NCBI RefSeq assembly: GCF_011742925.1
Contig: NZ_WAEL01000013.1
Location: forward strand, 93,722 to 157,721
Direction: 5' to 3'
Length of the DNA stretch: 64,000 nt
Origin: Fibrivirga algicola
GTDB taxonomy: Bacteria; Bacteroidota; Bacteroidia; Cytophagales; Spirosomataceae
The position numbers were made by a program, and so were the translations under genes. Shown in pieces: positions 55,441 to 63,674 of this stretch. Below the pieces are notes generated by a model, which was not told the DNA's origin, ran no database searches, and worked only from the letters and a program-made list of their open reading frames with translations. The number at the start of each line of letters is the position of its first letter. The stretch's first letter is position 1.

Positions 55441-55923
55441 CACCTGCAATGCGAAGGATTGATTGATAGATACTAAAGACATTCTGATACAGAGCGTGTC
55501 AGTAAAATGAACGTTGGGGTAGGCGTTAAAAGCCGACCTACCTCATAAACTGAACTAATTGATGTAACAAAAGGCCCTCGAAATCAAACCGTTGGCGCGG
55601 TTAACTCCGAGGGGCCGAGAAAACTAAAAATAATGCCCAACTGCGCAACAGTGGGATGGAATCAACAGGTTGACGATCCTATAGTTGAGTTTCCGGCTGA
55701 TAAACTACGCGCAAAACAACAAGGTTCGCTTCGGTTCTGCAAGCCACTACCTCAGTTTTGCCCATCCTACCGGATACCTCCTCCCATTTCCTGCTGACGC
55801 GCCCAGCTACGGTATAGCTACCATAAGCTCGATTGCTTTGTATCCATCGTCCAAGCTGAGACGAGACGATGTTTTTTCCGTGCGCAAGTTGTTTTTCATA
55901 CTTTCTAACAAACAATAACCAGT
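55441..55923. other. Gap with two hairpins, no convincing gene
   Basis: GGTAGG (55518-55523) / CCTACC (55537-55542) forms one hairpin after ietS. GGCCCTCG (55573-55580) pairs with CGAGGGGCC (55608-55616) around an inner AACCG/CGGTT stem; read on the minus strand it is followed by TTTT, so it may terminate minus-strand transcripts. An open minus frame (55679-55915 from TTG, about 78 codons) has protein-like composition (GSYTVAGRVSRKWEEVSG) but no recognised family and is left as a possibility. Confidence 0.4.
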
Positions 55924-56094
55924 ATGGCCACAAATGGCAAGCCGGGCGGTGGTCGCCACGGCGCAATCAAAGACCGGTCGCAGACATATAATCCGCACAA
56001 CGACCGCTGGACGAAACGTGACACCGATACGGGCCGCTTCATTGACCAGAAAGCCGATGATAAACCGTTTAAAGGTGTTCGTCGGGAAAAATAA
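55924..56094 (+). CDS. Small basic conserved-looking protein (56 aa)
   Basis: A 56-aa basic protein reading NGKPGGGRHGAIKDRSQ, then YNPHNDRWTKRDTDTGRF and PFKGVRREK at the end. The 'RSQ.yNp....tKRDT.TG.F' pattern recurs in small Bacteroidota proteins encoded near mobile elements (recollection, not checked). Precedes a terminator and the CBASS genes. Function unknown; possibly a nucleic-acid-binding peptide. Confidence 0.6.
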   Translation: MATNGKPGGGRHGAIKDRSQTYNPHNDRWTKRDTDTGRFIDQKADDKPFKGVRREK

Positions 56095-56098
56095 AGTT

Positions 56099-56131
56099 AA
56101 CCCCCGGTACGCTGATCAGCGTACGGGGGTT
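56099..56131 (+). terminator. Intrinsic terminator
   Basis: AACCCCC-G-GTACGC / GCGTACGGGGGTT with one bulged G and a TGATCA loop, 4 nt after the small gene stop. It separates that gene from the CBASS genes, whose promoter is not obvious. Confidence 0.8.
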
Positions 56132-56152
56132 TCTGGACTAACCTTTGTCAAA

Positions 56153-57022
56153 ATGCCTAAATCCGTAGCTGAAGGGTTTGATACGTTCTTAACCCGCTTG
56201 TGCCCGTTGCCTGGCGAACACGCTAAGGCCACTTCGCATAAATCATCCGTCGAGCGATGCCTTATGAATAAATTTGAGTGTTCGAGTTTCTTCGAGACTG
56301 GTTCGTTTGGTAACAGTACGGGTGTCCGGCACAGAAGTGACACTGACTACTTTGCTGTTATACCTTCTCGTCGATTGTCTGACAACTCAGCAACCTCATT
56401 GCGCGTCATCAAAGAAGGGCTTCAGGGTACGTTCTGGTCCACGCCAGACATAATCGTTAATACGCCAGCGGTATGTATTCCGTTCGGTACGTATCGGTCC
56501 GAGGATATGGAGATAACGCCCTGTTGCTTCAATGGATTGATCCGGAATTTTCGTTCTTACCATATTGCCAATGGGGCTGGTGGCTGGATGGTATCCAGTC
56601 CAGATGCGCATAACAAGTATGTCCGTGAACAAGATATACGGCTCAACTACAAGCTGAAACCACTGATTCGCTTAATCAAAGCATGGAAGTACTACAAATC
56701 AGTACCTATACGGTCGTTTTACCTTGAATTATACGTAACTCGTTTCGCCGAGAAAGAATCCTCAATTGTGTACGCAATGGACATTGACAGCGTTTTATCA
56801 AGACTATTGAAGGAGGGGTTACCGGATATCATAGACCCAATGGGCATCTCCGGGTTGATCGAGCCATGCGATACGATTGCCAAATGGAGCGATGCTTACT
56901 CGAAACTGAGCACCGCTGTTAGTCGGTCCAACAAGGCGCGGGAAGCTGAAGGCAAAGGCAACATTGACAACGCTTTTTACTATTGGGATTTACTCTTTGA
57001 CGGAAAGTTTCCTTACCGATGA
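56153..57022 (+). CDS. CD-NTase (cGAS/DncV-like nucleotidyltransferase) of a CBASS
   Basis: A 289-aa nucleotide second-messenger synthase. Start ATG 56153 is chosen because the open frame before it contains the small gene and the terminator. The nucleotidyltransferase core has ETGSFGNSTG (GS motif) and HRSDTDYFAV (catalytic DxD), followed by a long helical C-terminal part (LIRLIKAWKYYKSVPIRSFY) typical of the SMODS/CD-NTase fold. The third catalytic acid may be in EDMEITP. Makes a cyclic nucleotide in response to phage, which activates the effector encoded 4 nt upstream-overlapping after it. Confidence 0.85.
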   Translation: MPKSVAEGFDTFLTRLCPLPGEHAKATSHKSSVERCLMNKFECSSFFETGSFGNSTGVRHRSDTDYFAVIPSRRLSDNSATSLRVIKEGLQGTFWSTPDIIVNTPAVCIPFGTYRSEDMEITPCCFNGLIRNFRSYHIANGAGGWMVSSPDAHNKYVREQDIRLNYKLKPLIRLIKAWKYYKSVPIRSFYLELYVTRFAEKESSIVYAMDIDSVLSRLLKEGLPDIIDPMGISGLIEPCDTIAKWSDAYSKLSTAVSRSNKAREAEGKGNIDNAFYYWDLLFDGKFPYR

Positions 57023-57918
57023 ACCACATACCTACCCGACAAAATGAGCAGAAGCAGTTGGAACGACTGGCGGCTCAGCGCGAACTATATTCAGCCGCCA
57101 AGGTATATCACGGCTGGCAAATCATCCTGAACGTGGTTGCTCCTATTACGCTGTCAGTAGCGGCCATTATCTGGACGAGCATGGCCCCCTGGGCAGCAGC
57201 TTTTGGGCTATTGGTCGTTTTTTTTGATAGTACTCTGTTAGAGCCAGCGACAAAGAAGAAACGTACTAAAGCGGCCAAAATTCAGGAGCTATTCGACTGC
57301 GATGTATTCGAACTACCAGCATCGCCCCTAAAAACAGTTGATGATATTACGGTCGAGGAAGTACTTACGTACTACGACGCGCATCGGAAAATACCAACCA
57401 ACATCGAAAAGATAAAAGACTGGTATCCTATATCGGTTGGTTCATTACCCCTGAGCATCGGGCGTTTGATCTGTCAACGAAGCAATTGCTGGTGGGATTC
57501 TCGACTTCGTGAGCGCTATTCAAGCTACATGCAGACGGCAGGCTATATCGTTACTGTAGTCATTGTTTTGGCGGGCATCGCAGCTAAACTGAGTTTTACA
57601 AACGTAGTACTGGTAGCGAGTGTGCTTTCTCCATTCTTCCAGTTCTGCATGAAACAGAATACCGAACAGCGTGAAGCGGCTCAGCGCCTAAATGAACTGG
57701 CCAATTACGCCAAATGCGTTTGGAGTACGGCATTCAGCCACGATGAGGCTTTTGCGTTTGAAAGCTCGCGTCGCCTTCAGGATGAAATTTTCGAGCACCG
57801 AAGCAAAAGCCCGGTTATACTTGATTTCTTCTATAACTGGCTCCGAGACAAGGACGAAGACTTGATGAATCGGTCAGCCGAAATTATGATCAAGGACGCT
57901 CAGCAGCATTTGGTGTAA
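57019..57918 (+). CDS. S-4TM family pore-forming CBASS effector
   Basis: A 299-aa membrane protein with four hydrophobic helices in two pairs (about residues 30-50 and 54-70; 171-190 and 192-210), separated by a soluble middle part, which is the S-4TM layout. The start overlaps the CD-NTase stop by 4 nt. In CBASS, S-4TM proteins are thought to be activated by the cyclic nucleotide and to damage the inner membrane, killing the infected cell. No HORMA/TRIP13 or E1/E2 accessory genes are present, so this is the minimal two-gene (type I) form. Confidence 0.85.
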   Translation: MNHIPTRQNEQKQLERLAAQRELYSAAKVYHGWQIILNVVAPITLSVAAIIWTSMAPWAAAFGLLVVFFDSTLLEPATKKKRTKAAKIQELFDCDVFELPASPLKTVDDITVEEVLTYYDAHRKIPTNIEKIKDWYPISVGSLPLSIGRLICQRSNCWWDSRLRERYSSYMQTAGYIVTVVIVLAGIAAKLSFTNVVLVASVLSPFFQFCMKQNTEQREAAQRLNELANYAKCVWSTAFSHDEAFAFESSRRLQDEIFEHRSKSPVILDFFYNWLRDKDEDLMNRSAEIMIKDAQQHLV

Positions 57919-58033
57919 GGGTAAAGACCAAATTCTGAACAGCCACATTGACCTTGTCACAATCTTCGATTTCATCTTTGTCGAAGAATCGAATGGCTAC
58001 TTTGGCATCAGGCTCTTTGGCTCTGTACATCAT
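57890..58033 (-). CDS. Small hypothetical protein (47 aa), satellite of the R-M operon
   Basis: Not recognised. A 47-aa protein beginning MMYRAKEPDAKVAIRF and containing FDKDEIEDCDKVNVAV. Overlaps the 3' end of the S-4TM gene by 29 nt on the other strand and follows the preceding small gene by 3 nt, so it looks like the last gene of the minus-strand unit that begins with the MmeI-like enzyme. Confidence 0.45.
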   Translation of the reverse strand: MMYRAKEPDAKVAIRFFDKDEIEDCDKVNVAVQNLVFTLTPNAAERP

Positions 58034-58036
58034 GAG

Positions 58037-58406
58037 TTACCTATAATAAATCAAACTGTGAACAAGATTAGAGCAAAACAGCGTCATTTTGAAGTCACGT
58101 TCGGAGTCGAATAGCTTCGTGACAATCTGTATTTCGCCGGGCGTTTTGGTTCGAGTGTAGTAAGACATCGACTGACTGATGTCCCACTCGATTTGTACTT
58201 CCAGCGTGTCGGGGTCAGCTAAGGCCAGTTTACTGGATGCCGGAATGAGCCGCAGTCCATGTTTGTAGGCGTTATATTCCTCCCGGTCGGTAAAGTCCAG
58301 TAGCAATGGTCCTAATACCGTATTTGATGGCCTCTATGCTGTTGGCAACGTCATCCAAGACTTGTTGCGGAAATGAACCATCAGGCCTAACAATCGGATA
58401 GAACAA
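58037..58406 (-). pseudogene. Small protein with internal frameshift
   Basis: The first frame (from TTG 58406, directly behind the previous stop) reads FYPIVRPDGSFPQQVLDDV and reaches EAIKY near 58321. The second frame continues with TVLGPLLLDFTDREEYNAYK and runs to the stop at 58037 (SSKLALADPDTLEVQIEWD in between). Both halves are protein-like and join naturally, so a one-base frameshift is likely. About 123 aa if intact. No family recognised. Confidence 0.5.
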
Positions 58407-58810
58407 TTAATTAGCTATACTTATATGCCGTCCCGAAAAAGTGACGAGGTCGTCTAAGAAGTTGAGAGCCTCTTCATTTTCAGCTATTTCACGAATGAGT
58501 TTGTAGTTGTCCTGCCATTTTGCATAGGTTAGCCGAACCATCAGCTCTGTATCATCAATTAAGTAGTGCCTTGTGGTTTGAGAGCCAAAAACAGTTCAAA
58601 AAAAGTCTCAATGGCATGAAAATAGGTTTGTCGCATATCGCTCCGAAGCGTCAACCTGACTTCGTCTTCATTGCGTTCGCCGTAACCTACGTGGAATGGA
58701 TCAGGCTCAATGCTGGTGGAGTTATCCAGCAACTGTTTGAGGTATAAAGCTTTTATGCGGTGGTAATTCTTCAGGTACGTCTGATAGAAGTATTTAGGTT
58801 CAAAAATCAT
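58407..58810 (-). pseudogene. Small protein with internal frameshift, next to the R-M gene
   Basis: Starts at ATG 58810 and reads YFYQTYLKNYHRIKALYLKQ and later FHAIETFFELFLALKPQ before a stop at 58559-58561. A second frame, open from about 58597, continues with RHYLIDDTELMVRLTYAKW to the TAA at 58407. The combined length is about 133 aa. One base is gained or lost near 58580. Not recognised; repeated frameshifts next to each other suggest decay or local sequence errors. Confidence 0.5.
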
Positions 58811-58833
58811 TGTTTTAGTAGGTTAGCGAGGTT

Positions 58834-61620
58834 CTACACGGTTGACCGTTTTTTTTTCTTTCCACCTGTTTCCATGCCTGCGCCAATGAGCGGAGCCGTG
58901 TATTGCTCGTATAGCTCGAAGAGGTACTCGATCCGCTTGGTCTCGCTCAGAAATGCCTGTGGCCGGTAGCAGAGGTCAACGGCCCGGTCAAGGTTCTGGT
59001 GGGCTTTGACCAGCGCGGGCGGCATTGTCAGTGGATCATAAAGGTCGGCCAGACTACTGCCGACGAACGAGGCTCGCATATCAAGCACCTGTTGCGCGGC
59101 CGTCTCGACCATTGTAATCTGCTTTTCCGTCGGGACTTGTGGCCACGGGAAGTTGTTGTAAACAATGTCTTTAGAGTATCGATAGTCGCTTTTGAGCCGA
59201 CCGCAGACGTAACGTACCCAAGTCATGTGCATTTCAGAGGTTAGCACCCCAAAATGAAACATTCCTGCATTTGGAATGATTTTGACCAGATTACTTGCCA
59301 ACGTTTCTGGTTGCTCGTAACCAATTGGTATGTATCGACGACGCTCAGAGGAAACTTCTGGCACGAGCAGGTAGCTACCCTTGGGCATATTTTCAACGTG
59401 AAAGCGCGTTGGAATATCAGCCAGCTTTCGTGTTGGTGCGCTGACGCTGGCTAATCTAAGTTGACGAACAGCCTCGACTCGCTTTATCACTTCTGGCATT
59501 TTTCGCAATTCATCCGGTGGGCATTCGCCCAGCCAAAGACACCAGCGTTCGTAACCATTGATGAATTCATCCGAACCCAGCCAACGCCGAAACCATTTTT
59601 CTGCTTGCGGTTCTTTCATGATGAATGCCTGTTTTTCGGCGGTGGTAAACAAATAATTTCCACCGTCAATGGGTTTGTTGCCTATGCCAATTTCAGGTAC
59701 GTTGCAAATGGGCTTTTGGCGGCTATTGATCAAAATAGTACGGCCTTCAACCAAATAGGGATTAATTGAGCGAACCGACCGTTCGATAGGCTCACCTTTC
59801 ACAGCCGGGTATTCGTACAATATGCTGCTGTTTACTGCGTTATCATTGGCTAAGCCAATGATAACGCAGTAAACAGCAGCATTCCCTCTGGCCTCGTTGC
59901 TCCATTTGAAGGTACGATGAGCAAAGGAAATCGCCACTTTGTACCGTTGAAGTAGTTCTCCCCACAATATTCCAACCTGTTCGCCCTGGGTAATTGAGTT
60001 GGTCGAGACAAAAGCCGCTTTTGCTGCTGTTCGCTGAATGATGTCAGCTACTTTGACGTACCAACCCGACACATAATCCAACGTACCCGCTCCACTGACG
60101 CCCTGGAAAATTGTGACAATGTCCTTCCGTTGTTCGTCCGTCATCATCTTGGAGCCAATGAACGGCGGATTGCCAATAATGAAGTTGTAGCGTGGTAGAT
60201 CTTCCCCTTCCTTGGGTTCTGGCAGTAATGATTGCCAGTCGGTGCGTAGGGCGTTGCCATGCACGATGGTCGCTGATTTGGTGAGTGGCAGACGGATGTA
60301 GTACTGCCCGAACTCCTCCGAAATCCGCATGTTCATCTGGTGGTCCATTAGCCACAGGGCTACCTGCGCAATTTGCGCCGGAAACTCTTCGTACTCGATG
60401 CCGCAAAACCGGTCCACGTCCACCAGCACCAGGTCGTTGACGCTCACAAACTGTTGGCCTTTCTGCAACGCTTTAATTACATCAATTTCGAGTAGCCGCA
60501 GTTCCCGATACGTAATGATGAGAAAGTTGCCGCAGCCGCAGGCCGGGTCTAAAAACCGGAGGTTGGCCAGCTTCTTATGAAAAGCAGTCAGTTTGCGCCT
60601 GTCAGTTTGAACGGCCCGAAACTCGCGCCACAGATCATCCAGGAACAGGGGTTTGATGACCTTCAGGATATTCTTTTCTGAGGTGTAGTGCGCTCCGAGG
60701 TTCCGCCGTTCGACGGGGTTCATCACCGATTGAAACAGCGACCCGAATATAGCCGGCGAGATACGGCCCCAATCCAACGCGCAGCAGTCCAGCAAGATTT
60801 GCCGCATAGCCCGGTCGAAACTCGGAATCATCAGATTTTCGGCGAACAGTTTGCCATTGACGTAAGGGAATTGCGTCAGGGCATCGTCCAGATTCTTCGA
60901 GCGTTTTTGGGGGGGCGTATTCAAAATCTGGAACAGCATCGCCATCTGCGATCCCAAATCGAACCCGTCTTCGCGGGTGTTCTGGCTCAGGTAGTCCTGG
61001 AAAATGCCTTTATCGAAAATACTGGTATCGTCGGCAAACAGGCAGAACAGCAGTCGTACTAGATATACTTCAAGTGGGTGGCCATCGTAGCCCACTTCTT
61101 TCAGCTTATCATGCAGACCGCCCATCATCTGAGCTGCTTTAATGTTGACGGGGTCTTCTTCTTTGTAGGTACGTTTCTGGTAGCCCAACATGAAGCCAAA
61201 CTCCTTGACGTGCTGATGGAGGTCAGCTAATAAAAATTCGTGCGGTGTGCTGCTGGCTTCTTCCAGATCATACAGCCGGAACCGGGCAAAATCGGATACC
61301 AATACGTACCTGGGCAGTTCGTGATCTTTAAGCCCGACAAAGTAGTCGACGGCCTGTTTGTAGGCATCGTCTAAGCTACGCCCCCTCGACTTATGTTCGA
61401 CAACTAACGTACCGGGCCAGAACAGATCGACAAACCCTTTGCTCCTACCCGGCCGCTCGACGGCTTTTTCAAATTGCGCCAGTCGTCGGCGCGTGACACC
61501 AAATACGTTGAAGAAATCATCCCAGAACGACTTGGCTTCGGCACCTTCCGAGGCTTCATCTTTCCATTCGTTGGCAAAGCGCAAGGCGCGATCTTTTATT
61601 TCAGTCCAGCTAAGGGCCAT
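58834..61620 (-). CDS. MmeI-like type IIL/IIG restriction-modification enzyme
   Basis: A 928-aa protein fusing nuclease, methyltransferase and target recognition. The N-terminal PD-(D/E)XK nuclease is seen in VDLFWPGTLVVEHKSRG (D, then ExK). N6-adenine methyltransferase motif I is LDPACGCGNFLI (about residue 358) and motif IV NPPFIGSKM (about 483). The C-terminal third is the recognition region (YVCGRLKSDYRYSKDIVYNNFPW). Length equals MmeI (about 920). Such enzymes methylate one strand and cut outside the site. Protects the plasmid host and helps retain the plasmid. A 57-nt palindrome lies in its coding sequence. Confidence 0.85.
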   Translation of the reverse strand: MALSWTEIKDRALRFANEWKDEASEGAEAKSFWDDFFNVFGVTRRRLAQFEKAVERPGRSKGFVDLFWPGTLVVEHKSRGRSLDDAYKQAVDYFVGLKDHELPRYVLVSDFARFRLYDLEEASSTPHEFLLADLHQHVKEFGFMLGYQKRTYKEEDPVNIKAAQMMGGLHDKLKEVGYDGHPLEVYLVRLLFCLFADDTSIFDKGIFQDYLSQNTREDGFDLGSQMAMLFQILNTPPQKRSKNLDDALTQFPYVNGKLFAENLMIPSFDRAMRQILLDCCALDWGRISPAIFGSLFQSVMNPVERRNLGAHYTSEKNILKVIKPLFLDDLWREFRAVQTDRRKLTAFHKKLANLRFLDPACGCGNFLIITYRELRLLEIDVIKALQKGQQFVSVNDLVLVDVDRFCGIEYEEFPAQIAQVALWLMDHQMNMRISEEFGQYYIRLPLTKSATIVHGNALRTDWQSLLPEPKEGEDLPRYNFIIGNPPFIGSKMMTDEQRKDIVTIFQGVSGAGTLDYVSGWYVKVADIIQRTAAKAAFVSTNSITQGEQVGILWGELLQRYKVAISFAHRTFKWSNEARGNAAVYCVIIGLANDNAVNSSILYEYPAVKGEPIERSVRSINPYLVEGRTILINSRQKPICNVPEIGIGNKPIDGGNYLFTTAEKQAFIMKEPQAEKWFRRWLGSDEFINGYERWCLWLGECPPDELRKMPEVIKRVEAVRQLRLASVSAPTRKLADIPTRFHVENMPKGSYLLVPEVSSERRRYIPIGYEQPETLASNLVKIIPNAGMFHFGVLTSEMHMTWVRYVCGRLKSDYRYSKDIVYNNFPWPQVPTEKQITMVETAAQQVLDMRASFVGSSLADLYDPLTMPPALVKAHQNLDRAVDLCYRPQAFLSETKRIEYLFELYEQYTAPLIGAGMETGGKKKKRSTV
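59824..59880. repeat. 57-nt near-perfect palindrome inside the R-M gene
   Basis: The left arm 59824-59850 is exactly complementary to the right arm 59854-59880 (27 bp) with only 3 bases between them. It lies within the coding region for the segment AVYCVIIGLANDNAVNS, just after methyltransferase motif IV, without breaking the frame. Confidence 0.9.
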
Positions 61621-61809
61621 TTCACGAAACTTGGTAGTGAATAAAAAGCCAAAATAGTAAAACGTATGTCGTTAGCCTACTCATACGGTTTATTTTGGCC
61701 TTATTCCAAAGCGTTTTGTGAAAAACGGAGAAGTAAACTGGGGTTCATAATCGTCAGAAATGACGAGGAAAATGTCGTAGTTTGAATAAGAAAACCCTTC
61801 TTCAGTAAA

Positions 61810-62205
61810 ATGGCCACGCAGGAAACGAATCAATTAGACGAACGAGTCAACCATCAGCTATTGGCAATTCTGAAAGATATGGTTGTTAATATCGTAAGAC
61901 CTGACAATCACTACATGGTGTCGGCCAGCTACATTGAATTTTTGGATGAGCAACGTACCTATCGACGTCAATATTTGTGTCCTATATATGTGCATCAGGA
62001 TGCGGCATGGAGCATTGATTTTGACGAGGAAGGTATCTTGCTCGATGTCGTGATGGCCCCCGGCCCTAACATCCCCCGAGAGCGAATCCGAATTCCCTAT
62101 GCTACCATATACAGCGTAGCGAAAAACGATACAGGAGGACTTTTTCACGAAAAAGACCTGCTTTTTTATGACCGAGACCGTTTTACAATGCCACCGCTCT
62201 CTTAA
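61810..62205 (+). CDS. Hypothetical protein (131 aa), first of a pair
   Basis: Not recognised. A 131-aa soluble protein with alpha/beta composition: ASYIEFLDEQRTYRRQYLCP and AWSIDFDEEGILLDVVMAPG are the clearest elements. Followed after 5 nt by a second gene. Divergent from the R-M gene across a 190-bp gap. Lies between defence genes and the recombinase; function unknown. Confidence 0.55.
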   Translation: MATQETNQLDERVNHQLLAILKDMVVNIVRPDNHYMVSASYIEFLDEQRTYRRQYLCPIYVHQDAAWSIDFDEEGILLDVVMAPGPNIPRERIRIPYATIYSVAKNDTGGLFHEKDLLFYDRDRFTMPPLS

Positions 62206-62210
62206 CTACG

Positions 62211-62669
62211 ATGCGCCACCCAATTGAAAAGTATAATCAAATCCAGGCTGAGGAACTGGCTAAAAAACCGGAAGAAGATCGCGAATTCTGGGCGCGGATG
62301 AACCGCATCGGTAATGCGGCTTACTGTTACCAGTTTCAGTTCAACGAAGTAGCTAACACTGGGCCAAGCGAAGGGGTTACTCACCTACCCGAAGATCTGG
62401 TAAGTTGGCTAACTCAGCGGCCCAGTGTTATTCAGTCGAATCGGAAAGCTGAGGATTTGCTGCGTATCTACTTTGAGGAATATCTGGAAGGATTGCCCAA
62501 CGACCGAATCAGGCAGCTTGAGCGGACACACGGCTTGGAAGAAGCCAAGCGAAGCTGGCCCTTTCGACGTTATGTATTAGAACGCAATGATTTCGGCATG
62601 AACGAATTTATGCGGCTAAATCTGAGTACAGAGGATTATGATTTCTGGATTGAGACAGCCCAACTTTAA
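62211..62669 (+). CDS. Hypothetical protein (152 aa), second of a pair
   Basis: Not recognised. A 152-aa, mainly helical charged protein: EELAKKPEEDREFWARMNRI at the start and an acidic, aromatic end (LSTEDYDFWIETAQL). It is translated after the 131-aa protein (gap 5 nt) and both likely act together. No transmembrane segment. Could be a toxin-antitoxin or defence pair by place only. Confidence 0.55.
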   Translation: MRHPIEKYNQIQAEELAKKPEEDREFWARMNRIGNAAYCYQFQFNEVANTGPSEGVTHLPEDLVSWLTQRPSVIQSNRKAEDLLRIYFEEYLEGLPNDRIRQLERTHGLEEAKRSWPFRRYVLERNDFGMNEFMRLNLSTEDYDFWIETAQL

Positions 62670-62684
62670 ACACTGTACCAAACT

Positions 62685-63656
62685 TTAAAGCCCCAACTTC
62701 ATGGCCGCGTTATGTTTGACAACTTCCTGCACCCGCGTGTATCTGTCAATCATGGTGCGGGTTCGATGCTTGGTTTGCTGCATAATCTGTGAGTCGTCGG
62801 CTCCGTTCAATTTAGCGATGGTCACAAACGATGCCCGGTGTGAGTGTGCTGAGTAATCTTCGCCCAGGTATCGTTTGGTAGCACGGGCCACCTGTTTGTC
62901 TGATAACCGTTCATCCGTAATTTGCTCCCCCTTTCGAATGCGTACGAACAGGGGTCCTTGGGTGCGGTTAAGCAGGTTTAGGTAATCTTGTAAGGCACGG
63001 ACTGGACAAGTTTCGGGGTCAGAGCTAAAGAACAGGGCTTTCTCTTCTCGTTTTCCGTACTGGTTGGTCTTACTCCCCTGATAGCTCAGTACGGCACCCT
63101 CACGGGTAAACTGTATCCCTTCTATGTCGAGGGCGACCAACTCTGAGCGCCGAAAGGCACCGGCAAAACAAATCAACAGCAGTGCCCGGTCACGCAGACC
63201 CGCCGATGTGCTGGATATAGCCCTAACGCTTCGCTTAAATTCGTCGATGTCAAAAGCAGGAGCCTGTTCCGGCTCAGTGCCAATTGTTCGTTTGATGCCT
63301 TCCAGCACAATCTTAACGGCTTCGTCGGCCGCAGGATCGGGGTGCTTACGGGTTCGGTGCCACTTGCGAATAGCTGCCAACCGACGTGACAGCGTCGCCC
63401 ACTTATGCACGGCGGCCTCAGCCGACACGTACGCTGCCAGCGTGGCCGGGCTGATGGGCAGCATACCCAGGTCGTGCAGCCGCAGCCACTGTGTTAATTG
63501 CTCAATATCAGAACGGTAGGCGGATTGGGTGTTTACGGCCCCCTCGGCTCCTTTTTGAAAGAATGCCGCCGTTTGCTGGGCTAACTCTGCGAGCGTTTGC
63601 CGAATGCTAACCTTACTGTCGCATTGAGGAGTGATGGATACGGTTCGTTTGGCCAT
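62685..63656 (-). CDS. Tyrosine recombinase/integrase
   Basis: A 323-aa phage-integrase-family recombinase. An N-terminal SAM-like domain (AYRSDIEQLTQWLRLHDLG) precedes the catalytic domain: AGAFRRSELVAL holds the first Arg, YSAHSHRASFVTIAK the His-x-x-Arg, TKHRTRTMIDRYTRV the second His and the nucleophile Tyr. All key residues are visible. Could integrate or excise the element or resolve plasmid dimers. Ends 16 nt from the preceding convergent gene. Confidence 0.9.
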   Translation of the reverse strand: MAKRTVSITPQCDSKVSIRQTLAELAQQTAAFFQKGAEGAVNTQSAYRSDIEQLTQWLRLHDLGMLPISPATLAAYVSAEAAVHKWATLSRRLAAIRKWHRTRKHPDPAADEAVKIVLEGIKRTIGTEPEQAPAFDIDEFKRSVRAISSTSAGLRDRALLLICFAGAFRRSELVALDIEGIQFTREGAVLSYQGSKTNQYGKREEKALFFSSDPETCPVRALQDYLNLLNRTQGPLFVRIRKGEQITDERLSDKQVARATKRYLGEDYSAHSHRASFVTIAKLNGADDSQIMQQTKHRTRTMIDRYTRVQEVVKHNAAMKLGL

Positions 63657-63674
63657 AATGATGGGAGTAGCTGA

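Noticed and set aside
55679..55966. Minus-strand 95-aa open frame
   Set aside because: Composition is protein-like, but there is no recognised family, the ATG overlaps the 56-aa gene and the only other start is TTG; noted as a possibility only.
55934..56152. Upstream extension of the CD-NTase frame
   Set aside because: It covers the 56-aa gene in another frame and the terminator, so the start at 56153 is far more likely.
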